The notes below the pieces were generated by a model, which worked only from the letters and a program-made list of their open reading frames with translations, made no database searches and was not told the origin of the DNA. 64,000 nucleotides of DNA. It comes from Pedobacter hiemivivus (GTDB lineage: Bacteria; Bacteroidota; Bacteroidia; Sphingobacteriales; Sphingobacteriaceae). A program made the position numbers and the translations under genes. Positions within the stretch are counted from its first letter, which is position 1. Every line of letters begins with the position of its first letter. Shown here one piece after another: positions 1 through 9,270 of the stretch. The DNA is taken from NCBI RefSeq assembly GCF_004331685.1, contig NZ_SJSM01000001.1, positions 554,994 to 618,993 of the forward strand, given 5' to 3'.

Positions 1-581
1 ATTTTCTGATTATTTGTTAAGACTACAAATGGCACGTTCTTCATTTCTGTTGAAGAAGCTATTTTAATTGGGACGTCAAAATATGCTTCTCCGGTCAGTT
101 GAATTATTCGCTTGTCAGATTGATTATAATCTGAAGGAATCTTTAGGCTTGAATTTGCTCTTAACCAGACTTTAGTGCTGTCTGGTAACGCTACCCGGTA
201 CATCCTTTTAGCCGGAGACATAATTACCGCAAACGCCTGCTTCTCCAGCAAAATTTCTGAAAAGGGCTTATCAAAAAAGAATTGTTTTGTTTTGTTTCTA
301 TTTATAATCGAGCCATCGTTATATTTAAACTGACTGCCATCGAGAATAACTCCTGATTTTTCATCATTAAGAACTACCTTTTCGCCACTAGATAGGGTGA
401 TAGAAGCAAATTCATGTTCAGAACTACGCTCATTTTCGACCGGAATAAATTTAGCCGAGCGTTTAAAAAATAACATTCCAAGGGTTATAATTATCGCAAT
501 AACCAATGCTGCTTTGAAATACGAACTCTTCAATTTGAGAGATGATTTAGACGTTTCTTTTACTTCTTGCTTAGGCTTCAT
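1..581 (-). CDS. FecR-family transmembrane sensor, 3' end outside window
   Basis: The reading frame is open from an ATG at 581 through the left edge, giving 193 residues. One membrane helix lies at about residues 24-40 (FKAALVIAIIITLGMLFF). It is followed by a periplasmic FecR domain with the usual signatures WLRANSSLKIPS and LTGEAYFDV. A stop codon lies in frame 12 codons upstream of the ATG, so the cytoplasmic part is only about 20 residues. The other FecR in this window has about 80 residues before its helix. Known: FecR proteins pass a signal from a TonB-dependent SusC transporter to an ECF sigma factor, using the N-terminal cytoplasmic part. No sigma gene lies upstream; the next gene is an MFS exporter. 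A SusC gene may follow beyond the window. Family assignment is firm; function as an anti-sigma factor is doubtful given the missing domain. Confidence 0.85.
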   Translation of the reverse strand, partial: MKPKQEVKETSKSSLKLKSSYFKAALVIAIIITLGMLFFKRSAKFIPVENERSSEHEFASITLSSGEKVVLNDEKSGVILDGSQFKYNDGSIINRNKTKQFFFDKPFSEILLEKQAFAVIMSPAKRMYRVALPDSTKVWLRANSSLKIPSDYNQSDKRIIQLTGEAYFDVPIKIASSTEMKNVPFVVLTNNQK

Positions 582-630
582 TTTCCCTTGCCGATAGAGC
601 GCTTGTGAATTCAAACTTGGCAATTCGATT

Positions 631-638
631 CAAAAATA
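631..638 (-). promoter_or_regulatory. Predicted Bacteroidetes -7 element of the fecR-like gene
   Basis: On the minus strand this reads TATTTTTG, a match to TAnnTTTG. It sits about 50 nt before the ATG at 581. I see no good -33 TTTG. The interval 582-814 otherwise holds no credible gene. Confidence 0.4.
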
Positions 639-814
639 TATAAATTCTTTTAAATTGAAGACCCTACATTTTTCGGTTAAAATTTGAAGATCAACAGATT
701 ATGTGTAAAAAGTGACTTTCTGGACTTGAAATGAACATAAAGCCGCTAAGATTTCACCTGTATTCTTTTTATTCATAATAATAGTTGATCTACTCCGCAC
801 CAAATGCCATGGCA

Positions 815-2335
815 TTACTTATTCTGTGATCCCGGCTTAAATATAAAGAAACTAACCAATGCCAGGAAAACGACCCCAATTCCACTGAACAAAGTCAGCA
901 ATTGAAAACCACCAGCCAATGCATCATGTGTTACCTCACCACTTGGGTCTAAAGTTATAATCCCAGGGATTTTTTCCAGAAGGCCCGCAAAATTACCTAC
1001 TGCGATTTTTTCGGCCGCTGAATGGAGCTGAAGGTTATCAAAAGTTCCTGCAAATGCAACCTTTAAATGCATAAACACACCTTTACTTAACAAAAACCCC
1101 ATCAAAGCGATATTGATTGCCAGGGTGATCAGTCTTGCACTCATGTCTATCCCCGAAGCCATACCTGCACGGTCAGGACTCACAGCGCCTGTAGTGGTAT
1201 TCGTAACAGTAGTATTAGAGAGCCCCAATCCGATGCCAGACAACAGCATGCCGGGCATCATAGTCCAAGTTCCGAAATGTGCAGCATAAATGCCAAACCA
1301 CATCAATATAAATCCCAATCCGATGATAAAAAGCCCCAATGGGATAACGATACCAGGACGATATCTCAGCAATAATCGCTCGGCCAGTGGTGGAACCACT
1401 AATGTGGGCAGCGTATAAGCCAACAACACCGTACCAGCCAAAAGGCTGCTGTATCCCAAAACGCCCTGAAAATAGATAGGAAGGTAGATCATGAAAGGCC
1501 AAAAACAAAAGTTCATGCCTATAGAGCCGATGATAGCACCGGAAAAGTCCCGTATCCTGAATACAGTAAAATCAAACATGGGTTGGACGCTTGTCTTTTC
1601 TGCATATAAAAAGATTAGAAAACTCCCTGTAGATACTCCCAGAATCAGCAGGGAGTATACGCTTGTAAACCCCATTGCGGGTCCTTGGGTAATGTAATAG
1701 ATTAGCCCGAAAACAGCTATGGAAAGGCTAACCATACCTAAGGTATCCAGCCGCTGTATTTGAGCTGACCTTGATTCCCGCACTCCCGCCCATGCAAGTC
1801 CTAACGTAAGCAAGCTGAGCGGAACATGTACCAGGAAAACCCATTTCCAGCTTAAAAATGTAAGGATCAGACCGCCAATTAGCGGCCCAAACCCCAATCC
1901 TATTCCAAAAACAATACCCCAGGCAGCAAATGCCCGGCTGCGTTCGCGCCCGTCCTGGAACTGATGAGAAAGAATAGCAACCTGGCAGATCAGCATAATC
2001 CCCCCGCCAAGCCCCTGCAAAAAGCGTCCGGCGATGAGTAGTGTCATTGATGTAGCCAGCCCACAAAGCAAGGAGGTTATACCAAAAAGCACAAGCCCGG
2101 CCATGAAAACAAGTTTGCGGCCATAGCGATCGGCAAGCGTGCCAGAAGCCATCAGTACTGTAGTGCAGGCAATGGTATAGGCATTCATAATCCATTGTAC
2201 ATCACTGAAATTGCCCCTTAATAATTTTTCGAGTGTAGGCAGCAATACCGGGACACTTGAAATTTCCAATCCAAACATCAGTGAGGAAAGGCAAACGGCG
2301 GCCAGGGTTAGTGTATTCTTTTTATCTTTAAACAT
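815..2335 (-). CDS. MFS multidrug-type exporter, DHA2-like (14 TM)
   Basis: This is an inner-membrane major facilitator superfamily exporter of about 506 aa. The motif GTLADRYGRKLVFMAG follows helix 2 (MFS motif A), and GGGIMLICQVAIL, GPLIGGLI (motif C type) and about 14 hydrophobic segments follow. That layout fits the EmrB/QacA-like DHA2 group of proton-driven drug or metabolite exporters. The frame is open to 2485, but I chose the ATG at 2335 (MFKDKKNT) because a TACTTTTG -7 element lies at 2363-2370; an ATG at 2356 is the alternative. It is divergent from an AraC-type regulator, which probably controls it. The substrate cannot be read from the sequence. Confidence 0.85.
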   Translation of the reverse strand: MFKDKKNTLTLAAVCLSSLMFGLEISSVPVLLPTLEKLLRGNFSDVQWIMNAYTIACTTVLMASGTLADRYGRKLVFMAGLVLFGITSLLCGLATSMTLLIAGRFLQGLGGGIMLICQVAILSHQFQDGRERSRAFAAWGIVFGIGLGFGPLIGGLILTFLSWKWVFLVHVPLSLLTLGLAWAGVRESRSAQIQRLDTLGMVSLSIAVFGLIYYITQGPAMGFTSVYSLLILGVSTGSFLIFLYAEKTSVQPMFDFTVFRIRDFSGAIIGSIGMNFCFWPFMIYLPIYFQGVLGYSSLLAGTVLLAYTLPTLVVPPLAERLLLRYRPGIVIPLGLFIIGLGFILMWFGIYAAHFGTWTMMPGMLLSGIGLGLSNTTVTNTTTGAVSPDRAGMASGIDMSARLITLAINIALMGFLLSKGVFMHLKVAFAGTFDNLQLHSAAEKIAVGNFAGLLEKIPGIITLDPSGEVTHDALAGGFQLLTLFSGIGVVFLALVSFFIFKPGSQNK

Positions 2336-2362
2336 AGTTTTTATTCTTGAGGTCATTTTTAA

Positions 2363-2370
2363 CAAAAGTA
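2363..2370 (-). promoter_or_regulatory. Predicted -7 element for the MFS gene
   Basis: The minus strand reads TACTTTTG, matching TAnnTTTG, 28 nt upstream of the chosen ATG at 2335. It lies in the short divergent region shared with the AraC-type gene, about 50 bp from that gene's own element. Confidence 0.45.
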
Positions 2371-2416
2371 AACCGATAAATACGCACTCCTTCGGTTCAT
2401 TTCTATGATAAAAAGG

Positions 2417-2424
2417 TATGTTTG
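2417..2424 (+). promoter_or_regulatory. Predicted -7 element for the AraC-type regulator
   Basis: It reads TATGTTTG, matching TAnnTTTG. It lies inside the longest open frame (first ATG 2405), which argues that translation begins at the later ATG at 2429 or 2444. Confidence 0.45.
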
Positions 2425-2428
2425 CATT

Positions 2429-3271
2429 ATGGTCAAACAAAATATGCACCAGCAGGTGGAGCTGGAATATCTCAAAACCGATCACTGCCCCTTGGGCGAC
2501 AAACAGTATAGTTTCTTTGAAATGGTATACCTGATTTCTGGTAAAGGCACAGTCTGCATCAACGGCAACCGTATGGCTTATCGTGACGGGAATCTGTTAC
2601 TGATCACGCCCAACGACCGACATACTTTCGAGATAAGCGAAGTAACAGAGTTCCTATTGATCCGGTTTAGCGACAGTTACATTCGCAGCTACCCATGGAA
2701 AAGCATTCACCACCTGGAATGTCTGCTCTTCTATGCCACCCACCTGTCGGGTTGTGTAATGCGTTGCAAAGACGACAGCCGCCTCGTTGAAATGATTGTC
2801 GAATCGTTGCTGTTTGGAATGAAGCTTGGGGGTGTTTACCAGCAGGATCTGGACATGAACCTGGTGAACGCGCTGATTGTGATTGCGGCAAGGAACATTT
2901 CAAAGATAAGACCTGAAAATGTCCGTACCAACACAGACAAGCGCATCCTCCAGATCATCAACCACATTGAGCGCCATATTTTTAGGCCAGATCAGCTGAC
3001 TGCGGCCGCAATAAGTCAGGCTTTTGGGATTTCCCAGGCTTACCTGGGTGTCTATTTCAAAAAAGCTTGCGGAGAAACCGTCCAGCAGTTCATTACCAGC
3101 TACAGGATCCGGCTGATCGAATGGCGGTTAAAGTACAGCGACCTGCGGATCAATGAACTGGCTGATGAATTCGGCTTTGCCGATGGCAGTCACCTAAACA
3201 AGTTCTTTAAGAAGCAGAAGGGCATGAGTTTAACGGGATACCGCCAGGCTATTTTGGCGAATCCGCATTAA
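2429..3271 (+). CDS. AraC-family transcriptional regulator
   Basis: The protein has an N-terminal cupin-like sensing domain (residues about 15-85: FEMVYLISGKGTVCING, LLLITPNDRHTF). A C-terminal double helix-turn-helix of the AraC/XylS type spans about 175-275, including AAISQAFGISQAYLGVYFKK and the second helix pair INELADEFGFADGSHLNKFFKK. It acts as a cytoplasmic DNA-binding protein that probably responds to a small ligand. ATGs occur at 2405, 2429 and 2444; the predicted -7 element at 2417-2424 makes the first unlikely. It is divergent from the MFS exporter, its probable target. Its last 23 bp overlap the 3' end of the convergent GH2 gene, so no terminator fits between them. Confidence 0.9.
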   Translation: MVKQNMHQQVELEYLKTDHCPLGDKQYSFFEMVYLISGKGTVCINGNRMAYRDGNLLLITPNDRHTFEISEVTEFLLIRFSDSYIRSYPWKSIHHLECLLFYATHLSGCVMRCKDDSRLVEMIVESLLFGMKLGGVYQQDLDMNLVNALIVIAARNISKIRPENVRTNTDKRILQIINHIERHIFRPDQLTAAAISQAFGISQAYLGVYFKKACGETVQQFITSYRIRLIEWRLKYSDLRINELADEFGFADGSHLNKFFKKQKGMSLTGYRQAILANPH

Positions 3272-5948
3272 AAGCATCTATACCAATTGAAAAACGATTA
3301 CCTTTTAGCACATAGGATGGAATTTCAATCGTTATCTCCTTTTTTTCACCTGGTAGAAGATTGAAGAAATTATCACTATAAAATGCAGGTCTGATACTTT
3401 TCCCACTACCATCTGTTAGCCTGAGTTGTGTAAAGAAAGAAAGAGAATTCCCTTCATTTTCAACAAGCACTGTTGCCACTGTTTTCCCCGGAAAAGTTTT
3501 CTGACTGGTTTTTAGGCTAAGTTTTGTTTTATTCAATTTATTAATATCCTGAAATCCTGATACAGCTGGCCCCGTTATGGTCCAGGCCCCTTTATATTTA
3601 TCATTTGACCTCCAGTAAAAAGCATCAGCGATTTGCTTTCCACGAGCATCTTCTAAAACAAGTTTGATAAAATGTATCTGCGAAATATCCTCCGGAAAGC
3701 TAATTTTTAAAGCATCCTTAACCAATCCGTCAGCAGGGATGTCTACAATTTTATCAAGCTTCGATACCATCTTACTTTCGAAATTATAAACCATTGCAAT
3801 AATTTTATATCCTTTAAATGACTGCCTGTAATCATTATATACGGAAACCGTATTTTTGATGTAATCATATTGCGGGTGCAACGGTGCCAACCCATTCTGG
3901 GAATAATAAAGTCCGGCAGTCGGCTCCAGGAACCAATCGTAAAACCTACTTGAGGTTTGTGGCAACGGGCTATTGTGATACCAGAACAATAATCCAGAAG
4001 CAAAGCGATCGCCATATTGGAATTTATTGTAATTCCAGACCTCCCAGAGTGCCCGGTAGTTCATTGCCCCGACAAATTGCGCTTTCCTCGCAAAATCCTC
4101 AATTGACGAAGAACGGCCAAACTGTTCCACTGCTTCCCTATACTTTGTGGTCATTTGATGGAAACCTCCCCCATCCATGTAATTCCATACAGCAGTGCTG
4201 ATTGGCCAAAGCTCTTTTTGCGGCATCATGTCTTTCAGCGAAGAAAGGACCGGCAAAATCGGGGCTCCATATTCAGGGTTAAACCCATCTACCCGGCTTC
4301 CTCTTTTTGAAGCTGTATTTTCAAAGTACTGCATTGGGTTTTCATATTTATACGGGCTTCCATCATGCACCCCGCAGCATTCAGATTGTGGCTGATACCC
4401 TTTAGTTGGATCTAGTGCATAGATCAGCTCCCGCGCTCCCTTGATTTCGGTAGATTCATTGGCAGAAACGTAAAAAGCAGATGAAGCATGATTTCGAACC
4501 CTTTTTACCGTATTCGTCATGTTTTTAAAATATAGTGCCGTATCTGTCGGAAAACGAGTATCGCCGGTAATCCAGAACTCAGTCCATACCATAATCCCCA
4601 TCTCATCACAAAGCCGATAAAAATAATCTGATTCGGCAATTCCACCACCCCAAAGTCTCAGGAAATTAATACCAGCCTGTCGGGTATACCGCAATTCGGC
4701 ATAGGTACGCTGTTCAGAATTCCTTAACATTGCCTCCGGCACCCAGTTAGAGCCCCGAATAAATACAGGGTGCCCGTTTACAAGAAACCTGCGTGACTGA
4801 TCAGGGGTATTTTGATCCGTGGTGATTTCCCGGATACCAAAGCGGCTGGTCACACTACTGCTCTCCTTGCCCCCAATAGTAAATTTCAGATCAAGTGTAT
4901 ACAATTCCTGTTTTCCCTTATTTAACGGCCACCATAATCTTGGTTTTGAAATTTTTAGCTGGCTGAATTCCTCCGGCGTTAAGGTCATAGTCTTTCTTTC
5001 GCCCGCTTTCAGCGATACCTGCTTTTGAAAATCAACCCCAGCCTCTTTAATCGAACAAGACAGCACACCCGAACGAGCGGCAGCAGCGGCGTTATAAAGC
5101 TCTACTTTTACAGTTTCCTTGCTTGAAGTCGTATCTGGCAATGGCAACTTAGTCATCACGAAAGGATGCGCTAACAAAACATCACCGGTAGCAAACAACT
5201 CTACATCCTTCCATATCCCCGTATTCCGATCCCTGATCCCATCTGGACTGGTAAAGTCCCATCCAACCGACATCAGCATCGTCACATTTCTGCCAATTTC
5301 ACCATCTCCACCATTAAAATTCTCCCCAATTGCTCCAGTCCTGTTTTTTTTTGAATTATGACTAGATCCTGGAATATCTACTGGTTTCACCTTAACAGCC
5401 AATACATTTTTACCCTGCCTGTTTGCAAATTCACTAACGTCAAACTGCTGTGCATTGAACATGCCAGCCATATTCCCAAGTTTCTTTCCATTCATCCAGA
5501 TTTCACAACGATAATTGATTCCGTGAAACTTTAGCCACAGCCTTTTGCCAGCAAAACTTTTTGGAATAATGAACGCTGTCCTAAACCAGTAATGATAAAA
5601 TTCGACCCCCTCATCATTCAAATCAGGAATCAATTTGCGCTCTTTTCTGTTGTTATCACCGAAATATGGATCCGGATAAATCTTATTTGCAACCAAGCTA
5701 CTTAAAACAGTTCCAGGTACAGTTGCAGGCATCCAATCAGCAGCACTATAATTAACTGCCGATATTTTCATTTCATTCTCCCTCACCTCAGTAACTTTCT
5801 TCATTTTCCACTGACTGGATCCATCCATAACAGTTCCCGAACGAAGAAAAACAGATAGCGGAGCGGATCTATCACTAAGTGTTACTTTTTGGGCATATCC
5901 CAGGGATGAAATGCTAAAAAGAAGGATGATCAGATTTTTTAATTTCAT
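3249..5948 (-). CDS. Glycoside hydrolase family 2, exo-glucosaminidase/mannosidase-like
   Basis: This is a secreted retaining GH2 exo-glycosidase of about 899 aa. A signal peptide (MKLKNLIILLFSISSLGYAQ) begins at the ATG at 5948; the frame is open to 5981 but that start has no signal. The order is: sugar-binding jelly-roll (about 30-230), Ig-like sandwich, TIM barrel (about 370-680), and C-terminal beta domains. The acid/base is Glu498 in VSANES and the nucleophile is Glu559 in NPEYGAP. The barrel motifs WVPEAMLRN and FLRLWGGGI resemble the GH2 subgroup of exo-beta-glucosaminidases and beta-mannosidases more than LacZ. It is the last gene of the minus-strand PUL. GH2 is clear; the sugar specificity is a guess. 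Confidence 0.85.
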   Translation of the reverse strand: MKLKNLIILLFSISSLGYAQKVTLSDRSAPLSVFLRSGTVMDGSSQWKMKKVTEVRENEMKISAVNYSAADWMPATVPGTVLSSLVANKIYPDPYFGDNNRKERKLIPDLNDEGVEFYHYWFRTAFIIPKSFAGKRLWLKFHGINYRCEIWMNGKKLGNMAGMFNAQQFDVSEFANRQGKNVLAVKVKPVDIPGSSHNSKKNRTGAIGENFNGGDGEIGRNVTMLMSVGWDFTSPDGIRDRNTGIWKDVELFATGDVLLAHPFVMTKLPLPDTTSSKETVKVELYNAAAAARSGVLSCSIKEAGVDFQKQVSLKAGERKTMTLTPEEFSQLKISKPRLWWPLNKGKQELYTLDLKFTIGGKESSSVTSRFGIREITTDQNTPDQSRRFLVNGHPVFIRGSNWVPEAMLRNSEQRTYAELRYTRQAGINFLRLWGGGIAESDYFYRLCDEMGIMVWTEFWITGDTRFPTDTALYFKNMTNTVKRVRNHASSAFYVSANESTEIKGARELIYALDPTKGYQPQSECCGVHDGSPYKYENPMQYFENTASKRGSRVDGFNPEYGAPILPVLSSLKDMMPQKELWPISTAVWNYMDGGGFHQMTTKYREAVEQFGRSSSIEDFARKAQFVGAMNYRALWEVWNYNKFQYGDRFASGLLFWYHNSPLPQTSSRFYDWFLEPTAGLYYSQNGLAPLHPQYDYIKNTVSVYNDYRQSFKGYKIIAMVYNFESKMVSKLDKIVDIPADGLVKDALKISFPEDISQIHFIKLVLEDARGKQIADAFYWRSNDKYKGAWTITGPAVSGFQDINKLNKTKLSLKTSQKTFPGKTVATVLVENEGNSLSFFTQLRLTDGSGKSIRPAFYSDNFFNLLPGEKKEITIEIPSYVLKGNRFSIGIDAFNADSPK

Positions 5949-5984
5949 GTTTAAGATTTGATTATATTTTTTCCATTTCATTGT

Positions 5985-7454
5985 TTAATAAACAGTAGTA
6001 TTAAAAAGATCAATCTTTCTAACTGTTACCAGGAAATTCCCATTTGTAGAACTGGCAACAAACCCAATAGAAACCTTTGTGGGTGTATTTAGTGTAAAGC
6101 TTGCTGTTAGCGTATGATCATTTTTGGTTGGTCGTGTAAAAGCAAGTGCAGAATTGGGTACATCTACTGTATTAGGCAGCCCATCACCCACGTTCACCAC
6201 AAAATAAAACACTCCGTTATTAGGATTTATTACATCTTTTGCATTTGTGGTGTATTGGTAGCTTCCTGCCGGCAGCGTAATGGTTTGGTAAACCTTCCCA
6301 TTTGTAACAACAGGGCTGCCAGTGGCTCCTCCAATAACTAAACAAGTGTTTGTTTTATCGTGTCCCCCGTATTTTACCCCAGCAACAGTATGTACCTTCG
6401 TAGCATCGTTAACGATCCAATCTACCGGTGTACCCCATCTGTCAGTAGATTGAACAACAGTATATGGTCGCAATGAATTTTTTAGAACACCGCCCAAGTC
6501 TTTCAATACCGTAGTGTTGATGATAATTACCAGCGACTTATCAAGAGGATCTAGCTGATACCTGGTGGGATCGCTCAACTTTAGACCAATGGCAATATTT
6601 TTACCAAAGTACCTTGCCATATCCCTGGTATTAATTCTTAAATTAAATGTTCCCTTCCCCCCCTCTGCTTGTAAAATCTTTATAGGGTCTGAAGGCAAAG
6701 AATAATTCGAACTTTCTAACATTACAGTATTTTCTGGAAGTACACCTGCTAACAGTAGTTTTTGAACTGTATCCTGATTAGACAATACTTTTACAGAAAC
6801 ATCCTGGCCAACAGCCCCCATAAGCCTGGCATTTAAAGGAATGTTAAAGTAAGTGGCATCCTGAGTAATATTGCTCCCAGACGTTGGCGTAATTACCATT
6901 CTTTCCCCACCGTTTTCAAACCTGATCAAACGAAGGTCGCTCTGATCTATTAGTTCATTCGTATTGAGCACAAGAATTATAGTCTTTTTAGAAGGGGCTA
7001 TTTCATTATTTTTTGTGGGATTAGATAATTTAAGCGCAACTGCTACATTTCGGCCATAGTAAATCTCAAGGTCTGGCACATAAAACCGCACATAAATCCT
7101 TGAACTGTTCCGACCATAATGTAGCTCGGTGTTTGCTGGGTAGGAGAAAGACTGCGCTGGTAAGGCTACCGTATTCAATAGACCACCATTTGCGATTAAT
7201 GTATTTACAGTATCTGCATTTGCAGTAATGTTCATCGTAAAATAGGCAGGGGCTGGTCCGTCAAGTGAAATATCTACAGGAACATCCATATAGGCTCCGA
7301 CTCTCTGTACAATGGATTTACGGACCTCCAGACGGCCATCCTTATAATCAAATCCCGTTGTTACCGCTGGGAACTCTTTATTGGGAAAGATATCATCCTT
7401 ACATGCACTTAGAATGAAGATCAACACAAACATAATTATATACTTAGTTTTCAT
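5985..7454 (-). CDS. DUF1735-repeat lipoprotein, probable surface glycan-binding protein
   Basis: It begins with a lipoprotein signal (lipobox LSAC, then KDD, a likely surface-export tag). Two DUF1735-like modules follow (about 40-165 and 175-315). Both carry the pair NTNELI / NTTVLK after YYGRNVAVALKLS and YFGKNIAIGLKLS respectively. A separate C-terminal domain (about 325-489) ends in KVSIGFVASSTNGNFLVTVRKIDLF, a lectin-like sandwich. Known: DUF1735 proteins in Bacteroidota PULs sit at the cell surface and bind glycans. It lies 36 bp upstream of the terminal GH2 and 23 bp after the preceding lipoprotein gene, so it is probably co-transcribed. Confidence 0.75.
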   Translation of the reverse strand: MKTKYIIMFVLIFILSACKDDIFPNKEFPAVTTGFDYKDGRLEVRKSIVQRVGAYMDVPVDISLDGPAPAYFTMNITANADTVNTLIANGGLLNTVALPAQSFSYPANTELHYGRNSSRIYVRFYVPDLEIYYGRNVAVALKLSNPTKNNEIAPSKKTIILVLNTNELIDQSDLRLIRFENGGERMVITPTSGSNITQDATYFNIPLNARLMGAVGQDVSVKVLSNQDTVQKLLLAGVLPENTVMLESSNYSLPSDPIKILQAEGGKGTFNLRINTRDMARYFGKNIAIGLKLSDPTRYQLDPLDKSLVIIINTTVLKDLGGVLKNSLRPYTVVQSTDRWGTPVDWIVNDATKVHTVAGVKYGGHDKTNTCLVIGGATGSPVVTNGKVYQTITLPAGSYQYTTNAKDVINPNNGVFYFVVNVGDGLPNTVDVPNSALAFTRPTKNDHTLTASFTLNTPTKVSIGFVASSTNGNFLVTVRKIDLFNTTVY

Positions 7455-7477
7455 ATCTTTTATTTTTTGAGATCAAA

Positions 7478-9241
7478 CTACTGATTAAGCCATACTCTTC
7501 CATCTAACTTCCAGGTCTCCTTCGGTAGGATAGACATCCAGCTTAAAATCTGTGTTGCTGCATCCCTGGAAGCAGGAACCGTGCTGGCAAGATTAGTCGC
7601 AGAAACCGGGCAAATTAAACTGGAATTGAAGACCCATAGCGGATTAATGATGGGATCATTACCTTTTTCGACACTAAAATGTGCCAACGTCCCGCTATTG
7701 TCGTGCAACTGATTACCAGCACTTTCTGTACATGGCCAGTAACCTGCTAAGCTTTTGAAATTGGGGTGTGACTTCAGCACATAAGTATCACAGGCAAATC
7801 TTGTAAGGATTTCATTAGTCAATGCTTTACGCCAAATCCTCACATCGCTGATAAAGCCATTAAAGGTCTGGCCGGTGTTTATACGTCCAGGAATATAACC
7901 CAGTGTTAATAAATTTGGCAAATCAGTACCAACCGGCAGATCTATTGGGCCCCAGCCATCAGGTAACATAGATTCACCGTTAAATACACCATCTGTAAAT
8001 GTTTTGATATACCTTTTAAGATCTCTATTTTCAACAACAACACCTAGTGTATGCCAATTCCCATCGTTAATATCGCGACCTCTAACAGAAAAATTAGCAG
8101 CAGAAGGCTTTCCGAAATTAATAGCCCAGCTCTTCCCATCCAAAGAAATTGTCCATCCTATACTACTATTATCAGTATTAGATGCTCTTTTGGAAAGAAT
8201 AGCTGGATAGGAATAGTCATAATTAGGCTGAGCAGTTGTACCCCTGTTGATTTTCTTAACTTTTAACTCAATAGTGAACTGGGCGGTATCCCCAAAATTA
8301 AAAATCTGATCATTAGCAACAGGATCAGCTACCCGGGCACTTATCGCATCATCCTGAATACCACCAAACTTGAGGAAGGTACCATCATAGCGATTACCGG
8401 TATAAGGTTTATCTATATATTTCAGATTGTATTTTGGACTTGAGAAAATCGTAAATGTATTGATTTGAGCGTTACTGAAAACAGTTCCGTCAGCCGGAAC
8501 GATATCAAATGCCCCGCCCCTGCTAGAGGTGACAACAATCAGCCAGTTTTCAGCATTATAGGTTGGTCTTGCTTTTAAAGCCGCTACCATTTCTCCCACA
8601 TAGCTATCAAAACTGGTGATGGCGGTTTTATATTCAGGAAATGATAAATCGTAGCCATAAGTTTTTCCAGCGACGTTGACACCACCAAATTCGGCTATTA
8701 CAATACCCACTTCCTGTTGGCTAAGTTCTGTAACGACAGCAGATTTAACGGCAGCATCAGTAGAAAATGACTGACGGACATCTGCTCCTGTTGCAAGCTT
8801 TTCTTTAAAAACATCTGATGCAGAAAAAGAACTGATCCTGGTCTCTGGTCTTGCCGACTTAATCCTGGTAATAATGGTCGGGTACTTGCTTAAATTACTG
8901 CCTATCAGGGTCTCATTATATACCCCATGTTTATCTTTCCCAACACCGGTAAGCATATCCGCCCAGGAACTGGCATCATTATAAAGTTCATCACTTAATG
9001 ACGTCCAGGAATAAGTTGCTTTCTGTGTTAAAGCTTTTATGTTTGGCGCCGGCGCATCTTTAACAGAAAGTCCTCGTGCGCCATCCACAATAACATATAA
9101 AACCTTCTGTGCGCCAGCATTTACATTTGGTGCATCTACGTAATCCTTTTCAGGTAAAAGTCTTTTAAATTTATCCTGACAGCTGCCAAGCAGTCCTAGT
9201 GTGATGCAAACGGCTAGGAATAATACAATTTTGTTTCTCAT
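7478..9241 (-). CDS. Lipoprotein with degenerate alkaline-phosphatase-like domain plus LamG lectin domain
   Basis: The ATG at 9241 gives a lipoprotein signal (lipobox LGSC); the open frame to 9295 overlaps the upstream gene. Residues about 45-260 follow the alkaline phosphatase/phosphodiesterase fold (VLYVIVDGARG with Asp53; DMLTGVGKDKHGV). The second metal motif, normally DHG, is SSRGG around Arg241, and the usual Thr/Ser-Pro-Asn nucleophile motif reads ASSWAD. Catalysis is therefore unlikely. Residues about 290-530 form a LamG/concanavalin-like domain (WHTLGVVVENRD, FNGFISDVRIWRKALT). The C-terminal part resembles DUF4983 proteins of Bacteroidota PULs. I infer a surface glycan-binding protein that reuses a dead enzyme fold. 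Confidence 0.7.
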   Translation of the reverse strand: MRNKIVLFLAVCITLGLLGSCQDKFKRLLPEKDYVDAPNVNAGAQKVLYVIVDGARGLSVKDAPAPNIKALTQKATYSWTSLSDELYNDASSWADMLTGVGKDKHGVYNETLIGSNLSKYPTIITRIKSARPETRISSFSASDVFKEKLATGADVRQSFSTDAAVKSAVVTELSQQEVGIVIAEFGGVNVAGKTYGYDLSFPEYKTAITSFDSYVGEMVAALKARPTYNAENWLIVVTSSRGGAFDIVPADGTVFSNAQINTFTIFSSPKYNLKYIDKPYTGNRYDGTFLKFGGIQDDAISARVADPVANDQIFNFGDTAQFTIELKVKKINRGTTAQPNYDYSYPAILSKRASNTDNSSIGWTISLDGKSWAINFGKPSAANFSVRGRDINDGNWHTLGVVVENRDLKRYIKTFTDGVFNGESMLPDGWGPIDLPVGTDLPNLLTLGYIPGRINTGQTFNGFISDVRIWRKALTNEILTRFACDTYVLKSHPNFKSLAGYWPCTESAGNQLHDNSGTLAHFSVEKGNDPIINPLWVFNSSLICPVSATNLASTVPASRDAATQILSWMSILPKETWKLDGRVWLNQ

Positions 9242-9270
9242 GTGATCTTTATTTGTAATTTGATCTGCAA

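Noticed and set aside
803..816. Perfect palindrome AATGCCATGGCATT at the end of the MFS gene as a terminator
   Set aside because: It has no loop and no T-run and overlaps the stop codon; likely chance.
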